Below, piece after piece: positions 41,853 through 51,800 of a DNA stretch of 64,000 nucleotides. Positions within the stretch are counted from its first letter, which is position 1. The number at the start of each line of letters is the position of its first letter. A program made the translations under genes and the position numbers. Below the pieces are notes generated by a model. It made no database searches. It was not told the origin of the DNA and saw only the letters and a program-made list of their open reading frames with translations. Origin of the DNA: UBA3700 sp964478025 (GTDB taxonomy: Bacteria; Bacillota; Clostridia; Christensenellales; UBA3700); the NCBI GenBank assembly GCA_964478025.1, contig CAYZGK010000001.1:160410-224409 (forward strand), read 5' to 3'.

Positions 41853-44345
41853 ATGGAAAAACTTAGCACGAAAGAACTTAAGGAAATCATTGAAGGTAAA
41901 TGTCAAAGATATTTTGGTAAGCCATACACTGCTGTTAGTAAGCATCAATTATATAAAGCAGTTTGCTACACAGTAAGAGATATCCTTACAGAAAACAGAT
42001 TAGAGTTCAAGAGAAAAAGAATTCAACAAGAAACTAAGCAAGTATACTATATGTCAATGGAATTCTTAATTGGTAAGTCATTAAAGAACCACTTATTCAA
42101 TTTAGGAATGACAGAAGAGTTTGAAACAGTTTGCAAAGAATTAGGAACAACTCTTGAAGAGTTATATGATATAGAGCCAGATGCAGGACTTGGTAATGGT
42201 GGCCTTGGAAGATTAGCTGCCGCATACATGGAGTCATTAACAAATATGAACTATGTAGCATCAGGTTTCTCAATTAAGTATGATTACGGTATTTTTAAAC
42301 AAAAGATCAATGATGGTTGGCAATTAGAGCTTGCAGATGACTGGCTTTCAAATGGAGATGTATGGCTTGCTCCACGTGAGGAAGATACATTTAGAGTTAA
42401 GTTCGGTGGCCAAGTAAATCAAAGATGGGAAAATGGTAGATTATATATTGACCAAGTTAATGCATATGAAGTTGATGCAGTTCCTTATGATATGAATGTT
42501 TCAGGTTATCATGTGCCTGCAGTAAATAAGTTAAGACTTTGGACAGCAAAGGCTCCTAATGATTTTGATATGCAATTATTCGCACAAGGTGAATATGTTA
42601 AATCTCTAGAGCAAAAGGCTTTAGCAGAAAGTATTTGTAAAGTTTTATATCCAGCTGACCACCATATTGAAGGTAAGCAATTAAGATTAAAACAACAATA
42701 TTTCTTTGTTTCTGCTTCAATTCAATCAATATTTAAAAAGCATATTAGAGATTATGGTTCGTTAGATTCACTTCCAGAGAAGGTAGCTATTCATATTAAT
42801 GATACTCATCCAACATTATGTATTCCAGAAATGATGAGATTATTATTAGATGAATATGGTTATTCTTGGGAAAAAGCATGGGATATTGTTACAAAAACTG
42901 TTGCTTATACAAATCACACAGTTATGGCAGAAGCTCTTGAAAAATGGCCAGAAGATTTATTTAAATCTTTACTTCCTAGAATTTATCAAATTGTTTGTGA
43001 GATTAATCAAAGATTCTGTAATGAATTATGGGAATTCTATCCTAATGACTGGGGTAAGGTTTCATATAACTCAATTATGTCAAATGGACAAATTAAGATG
43101 GCAAATCTTTGCTTAGCTGCCTCTCATACTATTAATGGTGTTTCAGCACTTCACTCACAAATTTTAAAGGATAGTGTATTCCATGATTATTACAAGATGC
43201 ATCCACTTAAGTTTACTAATGTAACAAATGGTATTACATATAGAAGATGGTTATGTTCAGCAAATAAGGAATTGAGTGATTATATTGAAACTTTAATTGG
43301 GCCAAGCTTTAAAGATAATGCTGATGATTTAAAGAAACTTGTTGAATTCCAATCTAATAAGAAAGTATTAGATAAAATCATGGAAATTAAGAAGAATAAT
43401 AAATTAGTACTTGCTCAATATATTAAAGAAAACAATGGAATTGATGTAGATCCTAACTCAATATTTGATGTTCAAGTAAAGAGATTACATGAATATAAGA
43501 GACAACTTTTAAATGCACTTCATATTTTGGACTTATATTATAGATTAAAGGCTAATCCAAACTTAGATATTAATCCAAGAACATTTATATTTGGTGCTAA
43601 GGCTGCTCCTTCATATTATATGGCAAAACAAATTATTAAATTAATTTGGTGCTTAGGAGAGCAAATCAATAACGACCCAGATGTTAATGGAAAGATTAAG
43701 GTTGTATTCCTTGAAAACTATAGAGTATCTCTAGCAGAAATAATAATGCCAGCTTCTGATGTTTCTGAGCAAATTTCAATTGCAGGAAAAGAAGCCTCAG
43801 GTACAGGTAATATGAAGTTTATGATAAATGGTGCTGTTACAATTGGTACTATGGATGGTGCTAATATTGAAATTCATCAAAACGTTGGTGATGAAAATAT
43901 TTTCATCTTTGGAAAACTTGCTAGTGAAATTGATGAAATCAATAGAAATGGATATGAACCAACATATTACTATAACAACAACCCAAGAATTAAAGCAGTT
44001 ATTGATGGCTTACGTTCAGGTATTGCTGGTGTTGAGTTTAATGAAATTGCAGACTCATTACTTGGTTCAGATACTTATAAAGTTCTATGTGATTTTGAAT
44101 CATATTGTGATGCTCAAGAAAAACTAGATAAAGCATATTCAGATAAGTATCGTTGGGCTAGAATGTCTTTAATGAATACAGCTAACGCAGGATTCTTCTC
44201 ATCTGATAGAGCAGTTAAAGAATATGTTGATAGAATTTGGCATTTAACTCCTGTAGATTTTAACAAGGTAGTTAAAGCAAAGGCTCCAGCTGCTAAAAAA
44301 GCTGAAACAAAAAAACCAGTTGCTAAAAAAACAACTAAGAAATAG
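41853..44345 (+). CDS. glgP: Glycogen/starch phosphorylase GlgP with lysine-rich C-tail
   Basis: 830 residues, GT35 family. N-terminal YYMSMEFLIGKSL and GNGGLGRLAA, and the PLP block GTGNMKFMINGA with the lysine that holds the cofactor. It releases glucose-1-phosphate from glycogen ends. After the catalytic domain comes a tail of about 25 residues built of Lys, Ala, Pro and Thr (KAKAPAAKKAE, then KPVAKKTTKK), similar in composition to the GlgA N-terminus. It is 61 bp after glgA and 5 bp before the amylase gene. Confidence 0.95.
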   Translation: MEKLSTKELKEIIEGKCQRYFGKPYTAVSKHQLYKAVCYTVRDILTENRLEFKRKRIQQETKQVYYMSMEFLIGKSLKNHLFNLGMTEEFETVCKELGTTLEELYDIEPDAGLGNGGLGRLAAAYMESLTNMNYVASGFSIKYDYGIFKQKINDGWQLELADDWLSNGDVWLAPREEDTFRVKFGGQVNQRWENGRLYIDQVNAYEVDAVPYDMNVSGYHVPAVNKLRLWTAKAPNDFDMQLFAQGEYVKSLEQKALAESICKVLYPADHHIEGKQLRLKQQYFFVSASIQSIFKKHIRDYGSLDSLPEKVAIHINDTHPTLCIPEMMRLLLDEYGYSWEKAWDIVTKTVAYTNHTVMAEALEKWPEDLFKSLLPRIYQIVCEINQRFCNELWEFYPNDWGKVSYNSIMSNGQIKMANLCLAASHTINGVSALHSQILKDSVFHDYYKMHPLKFTNVTNGITYRRWLCSANKELSDYIETLIGPSFKDNADDLKKLVEFQSNKKVLDKIMEIKKNNKLVLAQYIKENNGIDVDPNSIFDVQVKRLHEYKRQLLNALHILDLYYRLKANPNLDINPRTFIFGAKAAPSYYMAKQIIKLIWCLGEQINNDPDVNGKIKVVFLENYRVSLAEIIMPASDVSEQISIAGKEASGTGNMKFMINGAVTIGTMDGANIEIHQNVGDENIFIFGKLASEIDEINRNGYEPTYYYNNNPRIKAVIDGLRSGIAGVEFNEIADSLLGSDTYKVLCDFESYCDAQEKLDKAYSDKYRWARMSLMNTANAGFFSSDRAVKEYVDRIWHLTPVDFNKVVKAKAPAAKKAETKKPVAKKTTKK

Positions 44346-44350
44346 TATCT

Positions 44351-46159
44351 ATGGAAATCTACTTTGATAGTAAAGATCCTAGATGTAAGACTCCTTTTGG
44401 TGCAGTATCGACTGACGATTCGTTAGAATTAAACGTCTACTGCAAAGATGGAGTATTCATTAATAAAGCTAAAGTTATTGTTTATAAAGATGGACAAGAG
44501 GTTCCTTTTGAGTACCCTCTTGTCTATTCTTTTACAAAAGATGGAACATCATGTTTTAAGATGATAGAAAACAATTTAGATGTTGGTCTTTATTGGTATA
44601 GCTTTGAATTTGATACTGAAGAGGGAATAGTTAAGAAAGACTTAAATGGTTATGGCTACCAACTTACAGTTTATGATAGAAAATATAAAACACCAGAATT
44701 TGCTAAAGGTGGAATAATCTATCATATATTTGTAGATAGATTTAATAAGGGTAAAGATGACTCGATTACTTTTAATAAAAACGGAGTGCTTAAAAACTGG
44801 AACGAGAAGGTAACATTAAAAGATCCAGATGGCGTGTATAGAGCTAATGACTTTTATGGTGGTAATTTCCAAGGTATAATAGATAAACTTGATTACTTAA
44901 AAGAATTAAATGTTTCTATTATTTATTTATCTCCAATATTTAAATCTTCTTCAACTCATAGATATGATACAGGCGATTATTTGCAAGTTGATGAACTACT
45001 AGGTTCAGAAAATAAATTTAAGGAATTAATCGATACAGCCCACGAAAAAGGCATGGAAATAATGCTCGATGGTGTATTTAATCATACGGGCGCAGATAGC
45101 CTTTACTTTAATAAATTTAATAATTATCCATCAGTTGGTGCATATCAATCTAAACAAAGCCCATACTATAACTGGTATACATTTTATGATTTTCCAGATA
45201 ATTATCATTGTTGGTGGGGAGTTACAGTTTGCCCAACTATAAAGCCTGTTCCTAATGGATTTAGAGATTTAATTACAAACCCAATTAATGGAGTTATAAA
45301 GAAGTGGACCTCACTTGGTGTAAAGGGGTGGAGATTAGATGTTGTTGATGAACTTGCAGAAGATTTTGTTAAAGATATAAGAAAGGCAATTAAAAGTTCA
45401 AATAAAGATGCATTAATGATTGGCGAGGTTTGGGAAGATGCTTCTAATAAGATAGCATATGAGTATAGAAGACATTATTTCCAAGGTGAAGAGTTAGATG
45501 GCGTTATGAATTATGTTTTTAAAACAGCAATTCTTGATTATGTAAATAGTGGTGATGCAAAAATCTTTAAAAATAGAGTTGAGGAAATTATTGAAAATTA
45601 TCCTAAGCAATCTTTAGATTGCTCAATGAATCTTATTGGAACTCACGATACAATTCGTGCACTTACAGTGCTTTCTGGTGCAGTTGGAAAATTAGAAACA
45701 AAAGAAGCTAAAAGAGATTATAGATTAAATGAAGAAGAATATAGCTTAGCTTCTAAAAAATTAAAGATAGCCTCTGCTCTTCAATTTATATTGCCAGGTA
45801 TTCCATCAATTTATTATGGTGATGAAATAGGAATGCAAGGATTTGAAGATCCTATGAATAGAGAGCCAATGACGTGGGGGAATATTGATGAGGATATTCA
45901 TAACCATTATATAAAGCTTGGTAATATTAGAAATAAATATAAAAATGAAATGGTAGGAGACACTATTATTGAAAATAATGATGGTGTTTTAGTTATAAAA
46001 AGAGTTGCTAAAAAGAGCATCACTTTAGTTGCAAACACAAGCGGTGAAATGAAATTTTATGAATTAAAAAATGATTCTATAGATTTATTAACTGGCAAGA
46101 AATGTTTAAAAGGAAAGTTAGTGTTAGATAGTAACTTGGTGTATATTTTTGAGGAATAA
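44351..46159 (+). CDS. GH13 alpha-amylase / neopullulanase-like enzyme
   Basis: 602 residues. An N-terminal beta domain (about 1-115, CBM34-like) is followed by a GH13 barrel: IYHIFVDRFNKG, DGVFNHTG (region I), GWRLDVVDEL (nucleophile Asp), MIGEVWEDA (acid/base Glu), IGTHDTIR (region IV). This arrangement fits cyclomaltodextrinase/neopullulanase-type enzymes. No signal peptide, so it probably trims cytosolic maltodextrins and glycogen limit branches together with GlgP. It begins 5 bp after glgP and its stop overlaps the PHP gene start by one base. Confidence 0.88.
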   Translation: MEIYFDSKDPRCKTPFGAVSTDDSLELNVYCKDGVFINKAKVIVYKDGQEVPFEYPLVYSFTKDGTSCFKMIENNLDVGLYWYSFEFDTEEGIVKKDLNGYGYQLTVYDRKYKTPEFAKGGIIYHIFVDRFNKGKDDSITFNKNGVLKNWNEKVTLKDPDGVYRANDFYGGNFQGIIDKLDYLKELNVSIIYLSPIFKSSSTHRYDTGDYLQVDELLGSENKFKELIDTAHEKGMEIMLDGVFNHTGADSLYFNKFNNYPSVGAYQSKQSPYYNWYTFYDFPDNYHCWWGVTVCPTIKPVPNGFRDLITNPINGVIKKWTSLGVKGWRLDVVDELAEDFVKDIRKAIKSSNKDALMIGEVWEDASNKIAYEYRRHYFQGEELDGVMNYVFKTAILDYVNSGDAKIFKNRVEEIIENYPKQSLDCSMNLIGTHDTIRALTVLSGAVGKLETKEAKRDYRLNEEEYSLASKKLKIASALQFILPGIPSIYYGDEIGMQGFEDPMNREPMTWGNIDEDIHNHYIKLGNIRNKYKNEMVGDTIIENNDGVLVIKRVAKKSITLVANTSGEMKFYELKNDSIDLLTGKKCLKGKLVLDSNLVYIFEE

Positions 46160-46920
46160 TGGAAAATTTAATATTAGGTGATTTTCATTCTCATACAGTT
46201 TTTTCTCATGGAAAAGGTACCATCGAGGATAATGTAAAGAAGGCTATAGAAAAAGGTTTAAAAGCTATAGCAATAACTGACCATGGTTTTGGTCAAAAGT
46301 TCGCTGGAATTACACCTAAATCTTTTTTGGAAATGCAAAAAGAAGTTGAAAGATTAAAACCTCTTTATCCTCAAATAAAGATTTTGCTTGGAGTTGAAGC
46401 AAATATTGTTAATAAAGATGGCAAAGTTGATTTAACAAAAGAGCAAGCGGAAATGATGGATATAATTCTTTGTGGTTTCCATATGTCTGCAACAGAATGG
46501 AAAATAAAGAGTTTATTTGATATGGTTCCACAAGCAATTTTATGGAAAATGGGAAGTAGATCAACTTGGCAAAGAGAGATTAATACAAAAACTTATTTAA
46601 ATGTAATAGAAAATTATCCTATTGATGTATTAACTCACCCAGGCCATACATTAGATGTGAATTATTTAGATATAGGAAATGCATGCGCAAATAAAGGCAC
46701 CTATATAGAAATTTCATCAAGACATAAAATTCCAACTGAGGAAGCTTTGTTAGAATTATTAAAAACTGATGTTAAATTTATTATTAATTCAGATGCTCAT
46801 AAAGTAAATGAAATAGGTGAATACAACTACGCTGTATCTTTAATGAATAAATACAAGTTGCAAGATAGAGTAGTGAATTATAAGAACATAGATTTTCCAT
46901 TAAGGTCAAAGAAAAAATGA
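46159..46920 (+). CDS. PHP-domain metal-dependent phosphoesterase (YcdX-like)
   Basis: 253 residues. PHP metal motifs are present: FHSHTVFSHG at the start, TDHGF, the Glu in GVEAN, LTHPGH and NSDAH. It resembles YcdX/HisJ-like phosphoesterases; substrate unknown. It begins at the last base of the amylase stop codon and its own TGA overlaps the whiA start by 4 bp, so translation is coupled on both sides. Confidence 0.85.
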   Translation: MENLILGDFHSHTVFSHGKGTIEDNVKKAIEKGLKAIAITDHGFGQKFAGITPKSFLEMQKEVERLKPLYPQIKILLGVEANIVNKDGKVDLTKEQAEMMDIILCGFHMSATEWKIKSLFDMVPQAILWKMGSRSTWQREINTKTYLNVIENYPIDVLTHPGHTLDVNYLDIGNACANKGTYIEISSRHKIPTEEALLELLKTDVKFIINSDAHKVNEIGEYNYAVSLMNKYKLQDRVVNYKNIDFPLRSKKK

Positions 46921-47858
46921 ATTATACAAGAGAAACTATAGAGGAAATATTACAAGAAGTAGAAAAGTTAGATAAAAAAGGGAAACTAGCTTTTTTAGTT
47001 GGTGTTACTAAATCTGTAGGTTCAATTCAGTTATTTAAAAATAATAAGTTTTCTTTAGAGTATGAATTTAAAGATGAAGATGTCGCTTTTAAATGTTATG
47101 AAATAATAAAAGAATTATTTGATATAGAGCTTGAACTTGGTGTTAATTCAATAGATCAAAAAAGTTACACAATAAATATAAGTGGTGAATTTGCAAATAA
47201 CATACTAAAAGAAATGAAATTATCCCATTATGAAAATGGAGAGTTTATAGTTGAAGATAACTCAGAATATGTTGGTGATATATCTAACATGGAACAAGCA
47301 AAAAGTTATATGCAAGGTGTGTTTGTATCTGTTGGTTCTGTATATTTTCCAAGTGGTATAGAAGAAAAGGGTGGGTACCATGTAGAGCTTGTGTTTACTG
47401 AAGAGGATTATGCTCTTGCGGTAAAGGATATGCTTGATGAGTGCCATATTCATTTATCTTATATAGATAGGGAAAACACATACTCTCTTTATGGAAAAAA
47501 TTATCAATTAGTTAGTGATATGCTCGCCTTTGTTAGAGCTAGTAATATGGTTTTAAAGTTATTTGATGTCAACGTAAGTAGAGAAGCTAATAATAATTTA
47601 AATAGAGAAAACAATTTTATTACTGCAAACTTAGATAAAACAATTATTGCCTCAACCAAACAAATTCATGCAATAGAAATTTTAGATAAAAAAATTGGAT
47701 TAGATAATTTAGATGCGACTATGGCTAAGGTTTGTAAAGCCCGTATAGAAAATCATGAAGCAAGTTTAAATGAACTTGCAGAAATTGTTGGATTAACAAA
47801 AAGTTCTCTAAATAGAATGTTAAATAAGATAATTAAAAAGTCAGAAGAATTAGAATAA
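46917..47858 (+). CDS. whiA: DNA-binding protein WhiA
   Basis: 313 residues. An N-terminal LAGLIDADG-like domain without nuclease residues (KLAFLVGVTKSVGSIQL, then YMQGVFVSVGSV) is joined to a C-terminal helix-turn-helix (ASLNELAEIVGLTKSSLNRMLNKIIK). WhiA affects cell division and sporulation or development in Gram-positive bacteria. It usually sits with yvcJ and yvcK; here it is the last gene of a glycogen/amylase unit and overlaps the PHP gene by 4 bp. Confidence 0.92.
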   Translation: MNYTRETIEEILQEVEKLDKKGKLAFLVGVTKSVGSIQLFKNNKFSLEYEFKDEDVAFKCYEIIKELFDIELELGVNSIDQKSYTINISGEFANNILKEMKLSHYENGEFIVEDNSEYVGDISNMEQAKSYMQGVFVSVGSVYFPSGIEEKGGYHVELVFTEEDYALAVKDMLDECHIHLSYIDRENTYSLYGKNYQLVSDMLAFVRASNMVLKLFDVNVSREANNNLNRENNFITANLDKTIIASTKQIHAIEILDKKIGLDNLDATMAKVCKARIENHEASLNELAEIVGLTKSSLNRMLNKIIKKSEELE

Positions 47859-47902
47859 AACCTATTGACACTATAGGTAAATCATAGTAAAACAAGAATA
47901 TG

Positions 47903-48026
47903 CAAGAAACTTTGGGTGACATTAGGTCAACCGGTGGTAAAGTCGAGAAATCGAACGAGTCCAACAGCCCCAACAGCCGATGTGGTTAGATTCCACAACC
48001 GCCCGTAAAGTCGGAATGGGAAAGAG
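47903..48026 (+). ncRNA. FMN riboswitch (RFN element)
   Basis: Conserved core blocks appear in order: GGGTGAC...GTCAACCGG (P2), ACCGGTGGTAAAGTC, ACGAG, AGCCGA followed by hairpin TGTGG...CCACA, then GTAAAGTC and GGAATGGGAAAG. This order and spelling match the FMN riboswitch consensus closely. It is 58 bp before a RibU-like gene whose AGGAGG site is probably the controlled element. FMN binding is expected to lower expression. Confidence 0.93.
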
Positions 48027-48083
48027 AATTGTATTTTTATAATATCTTTAGTTGATTGCAAATATAACTTTATAGGAGGCCTT

Positions 48084-48716
48084 ATGAAAAAGGTCGGTTT
48101 TTCAACACGTACTATCGCATATACTGCGGTAATGACAGCAATGGTTGCAGTTGCTACTATGGTATTAAAAATACAAACTGCAGATAGTTACACAAATTTA
48201 GGTGATGCTGTAATATTTTTAACGGCAGCATTCTTTGGTCCGATTCCTGCTTTAATTGCAGGTGGAGTGGGCTCATTTTTGGCCGATTTATTAACTTATC
48301 CTACAACGATGTGGTTTACACTAGTTATAAAGGGAATAGAAGGTTTAATTGCAGGAAGTGTTGTGTATCTAGCAGATAAAACATTTTCTAGAGAGAGCAA
48401 AAAATCAACAATTATAAAACTTGCTATCTATATACTAGGTATGATTCTAGCTGCTATATGGATGGTAGGTGGTTATTATTTAGCAAAGGCTTTTAGTTAT
48501 GGCACAAAAGAATCAGCATTAATTTCTTTACCTAAAAATTGTATTCAAGGCGGAATATCTTTAATAGTTGCAATTGTTTTATATGGACTTTTATACCCAG
48601 TTGCTAAAAAAATGGAGTTCAAGTCAATTAAGGGACATAGTTTAAATAATGAAAGTGATACTATAGATAAACACGAAGATGATTCTAACAATTTAAATGA
48701 TTTGAGAAAAGACTAA
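48084..48716 (+). CDS. ECF transporter riboflavin-specific S component (RibU-like)
   Basis: 210 residues with about six membrane segments. The block NLGDAVIFLTAAFFGP, then GGVGSFLADLL, is characteristic of the ECF-ribofla_trS family of substrate-binding components; members differ in vitamin, but the FMN riboswitch upstream points to riboflavin. It needs the shared EcfA/A'/T module, which is not in this window. The charged hydrophilic tail is about 30 residues. AGGAGG precedes the ATG and a hairpin follows. Confidence 0.88.
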   Translation: MKKVGFSTRTIAYTAVMTAMVAVATMVLKIQTADSYTNLGDAVIFLTAAFFGPIPALIAGGVGSFLADLLTYPTTMWFTLVIKGIEGLIAGSVVYLADKTFSRESKKSTIIKLAIYILGMILAAIWMVGGYYLAKAFSYGTKESALISLPKNCIQGGISLIVAIVLYGLLYPVAKKMEFKSIKGHSLNNESDTIDKHEDDSNNLNDLRKD

Positions 48717-48775
48717 CTATTTGGTTATAATTCTTCTATTAAAATCTTTTAGATTTTATCAAAAAGTATTAGAAT

Positions 48776-48816
48776 AAAATAGATAGCCGAAAATTCTCGA
48801 CTATTTATTTTATGGA
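48776..48816 (+). terminator. Terminator-like hairpin after ribU-like gene
   Basis: AAAATAGATAG-CCGA and TCGA-CTATTTATTTT form a long imperfect stem with an AT-rich 3' arm, ahead of the dnaE ribosome site. Confidence 0.55.
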
Positions 48817-48832
48817 ATCGTGAGGAGGAAAT

Positions 48833-51800
48833 ATGGGTGAATTAGTTTTTGGCAAGGAAGTACCTTTTGTACATTTACATTTACATACAGAGTTTTCATT
48901 GCTAGATGGTGCTACAAGACTTATATCAGGACACGATTCTCCACTTTTTGAAGAGTGTATGAAACTTGGTATGCCTGGTGTAGCTATAACAGATCATGGT
49001 AACATGATGGGAACTTATCCTGCGTTTGTTCAATTCAATAACGAATACAAAAAGAGAATGCCAGAAGGCAGGGAGTTTAACATTATATATGGAAACGAAG
49101 TATATACGTGCGACGATATGCATGTTCAAGATTCCACAAATAGATATGGCTATAACCATTTAATATTACTTGCAAAAACGCAAACAGGTCTTGAAAATTT
49201 AATAAAAATAACAACACTTGCTTATACAGAAGGGTTTTACGTGAAACCAAGAGTTGACTTAGAGTGTATAAGACAACACTCTGAAGGTTTAATTTGTTTA
49301 TCTGCCTGTATTGCTGGTGTTATTCCGCAATATTTAATACAAAATGAGTATGATAAAGCTCTAGCTTATGCTAAAGAATTACAATCGATTTTTGGGAAAG
49401 ATGATTTTTATATTGAACTTCAAGATCATGACCTTCCAGAAGAAAAGATGATTTTATCTCAACTTGTAAAAATTGCTAACGAGATTGGTGCAAAAGTTGT
49501 AGCAACTAACGACGTCCACTATTTGAAAAAAGAGGATTATGATGCTCATGATATAATGCTTCGTATTCAAACAGGTAAACGTGTTGGTGAAGAAATTGGA
49601 ATGGGATTTAATTCAAACAATTGGTATTTGAAAAGCTATGAGGAAATGCTTGATAAATTTAAATGGATTCCAGAAGCTTTAACTAATACTGTTGAAATCA
49701 TGAATAAGTGTAAGTCCGTAAAATGGATTGAGCATCAACTAGAAAAATTATATCCAAAATATGATAAGTTCTGTCCAGAAGGTGAAACGCCAGAGACTTA
49801 TCTTAGAAAATTATGCTTTGAAGGATTAAAGAGAAGATATGGCGAAAAGTTAAGTGATGTGCATATAGATAGAGCAAACACTGAACTTGGAGTTATCCAC
49901 AATAAAGGATTTGATTCATACTATCTTGTTGTATGGGATTTTATAAACTGGGCAAAAAGTAATGATATTCCAATAGGACCAGGAAGAGGTTCGGGTGTTG
50001 GATCTATTGTTGCTTATGCAATAGGTATTACAAACGTTGAGCCACTTCAATTTGATTTACTGTTTGAAAGATTCTTAAATCCAGAAAGAAACTCTCCACC
50101 AGATTTCGATATAGATATTTGTACGGAGCGTCGTGGTGAGGTTATAGATTATGTTGTTAAAAAATATGGTAGAGATCATGTTTGCCAAATTTTAACATTA
50201 GGAACATTAAAACCAAAAAATGCAATTGCTGATGTTGCAAGAGTTTATAATGTACCACTAGAACTTGTTAATAAGACTAAAAAGATGCTTCCTAATGATC
50301 CAAAGATGACTTTTAAATCGGCATTAGGGCTTGCAAAAGATAAGGACGGAAATCCAATTCCTGGTATTCAAGAGTTTATTGATTTATATAATACAAATGA
50401 TGAAATGCATCAAGTTATTGATATGGCAAGAAAACTTGAAGGTATGCCAAAGAATATTTCAATGCATGCAGCAGGTGTAGTTATTTGTGATACTGCAGTT
50501 ATAAATGCGTGTCCTGAACTTGTACAAAAGAAAAAGGATAAAGTTGATATAATAACACAATTCCAAAAAGGTGAGACTGAGGAGTTAGGACTGCTAAAAA
50601 TGGACTTTTTAGGCTTAATCACTCTTACTGATATTCACCATGCTATTAAATATGTTTATGAACAAACAGGAGAGAAGATAGATTTTGATAAAATAGGCGT
50701 TGGAGATGCCGGAGTTTACGAAATGATTTCAAATGGTGATACTGACTTTGTATTCCAATTAGATTCAGGCGGTATGAAAGGCTTTATGAAACAATTGCAT
50801 CCTAATAACATAGAAGATTTAATACTTGGTATTTCTATGTATAGACCAGGACCAATGGATTCTATTGAAGCTTATTTGAAAGCTAGAGCAAATCCAGAGA
50901 GCGTACATTATTTCCATGATTGTTTAAGACCTATCTTGGAGCCAACATTTGGATTTTTCGTATATCAAGAACAAGTTATGAATGCTGCTCGTGTAATGGG
51001 TGGATACTCTTTAGGTCAAGCTGACTTACTTCGTCGTGCTATGGGTAAGAAGAAAGTTGAAGTTATGCAAAAGGAAAGAGCTAGATTTGAAGCTGGTGCT
51101 GCTAAAAATGGAGTAGATGCGGATGTTGCAAAGATAACTTTCGATGCAATGGAAAAGTTCGCTACATACGCTTTCAATAAATCCCATGCTGCAGCCTATG
51201 CACATGTAACTTACCAAACAGCTTATTTAAAGAAATATCATTTAACTGAACTTGTCTGTGCTATGTTGAATAATCGTATTACAAAGACAGATAAACTTCT
51301 AAAGTATATTAATCTTGCAAAACAATATGGAGTAGAAATTTTACCTGCTGATGTAAATAAATCTGGTGCTGTATTTAAGGTAGAAGATGGTAAGGTAAGA
51401 TTTGGCTTAACAGCTATAAAAAATATTGGTGGTCCAGTTGCGGATGAAATAGAAAAAGAAGTTAAAGCTAATGGCCCATTTAAGTCATTAACAGATTTCT
51501 GTTCAAGACTAGACCCTAAGGTTGCAAATAAGACAACTATTGAAAATTGTGCTAAAGCTGGTGCGATGGATTGCTTTGGTAAAACAAGATCAACAATTAT
51601 GGCCAATTATGCTCATGTACTTGGCGTAGTTGCTTCAGATAAAAAGATAAAAGCATCTGGTCAAATGAGTATGTTTGATTTTATGGATTCTACTGAGGAT
51701 GAAACAGAAAAACTAATAGAAATTCCAGAATACAAAAAGTTAGATATTCTTGCTATGGAAAAGGAAGTTTTAAATACATACCTTTCTGGACACCCACTTG

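Noticed and set aside
47903..48026. Cobalamin or TPP riboswitch
   Set aside because: The ACCGGTGGTAAAGTC, AGCCGA and GGAATGGGA blocks in this order fit only the FMN element; no B12 box or CTGAGA / ACCTGA blocks.
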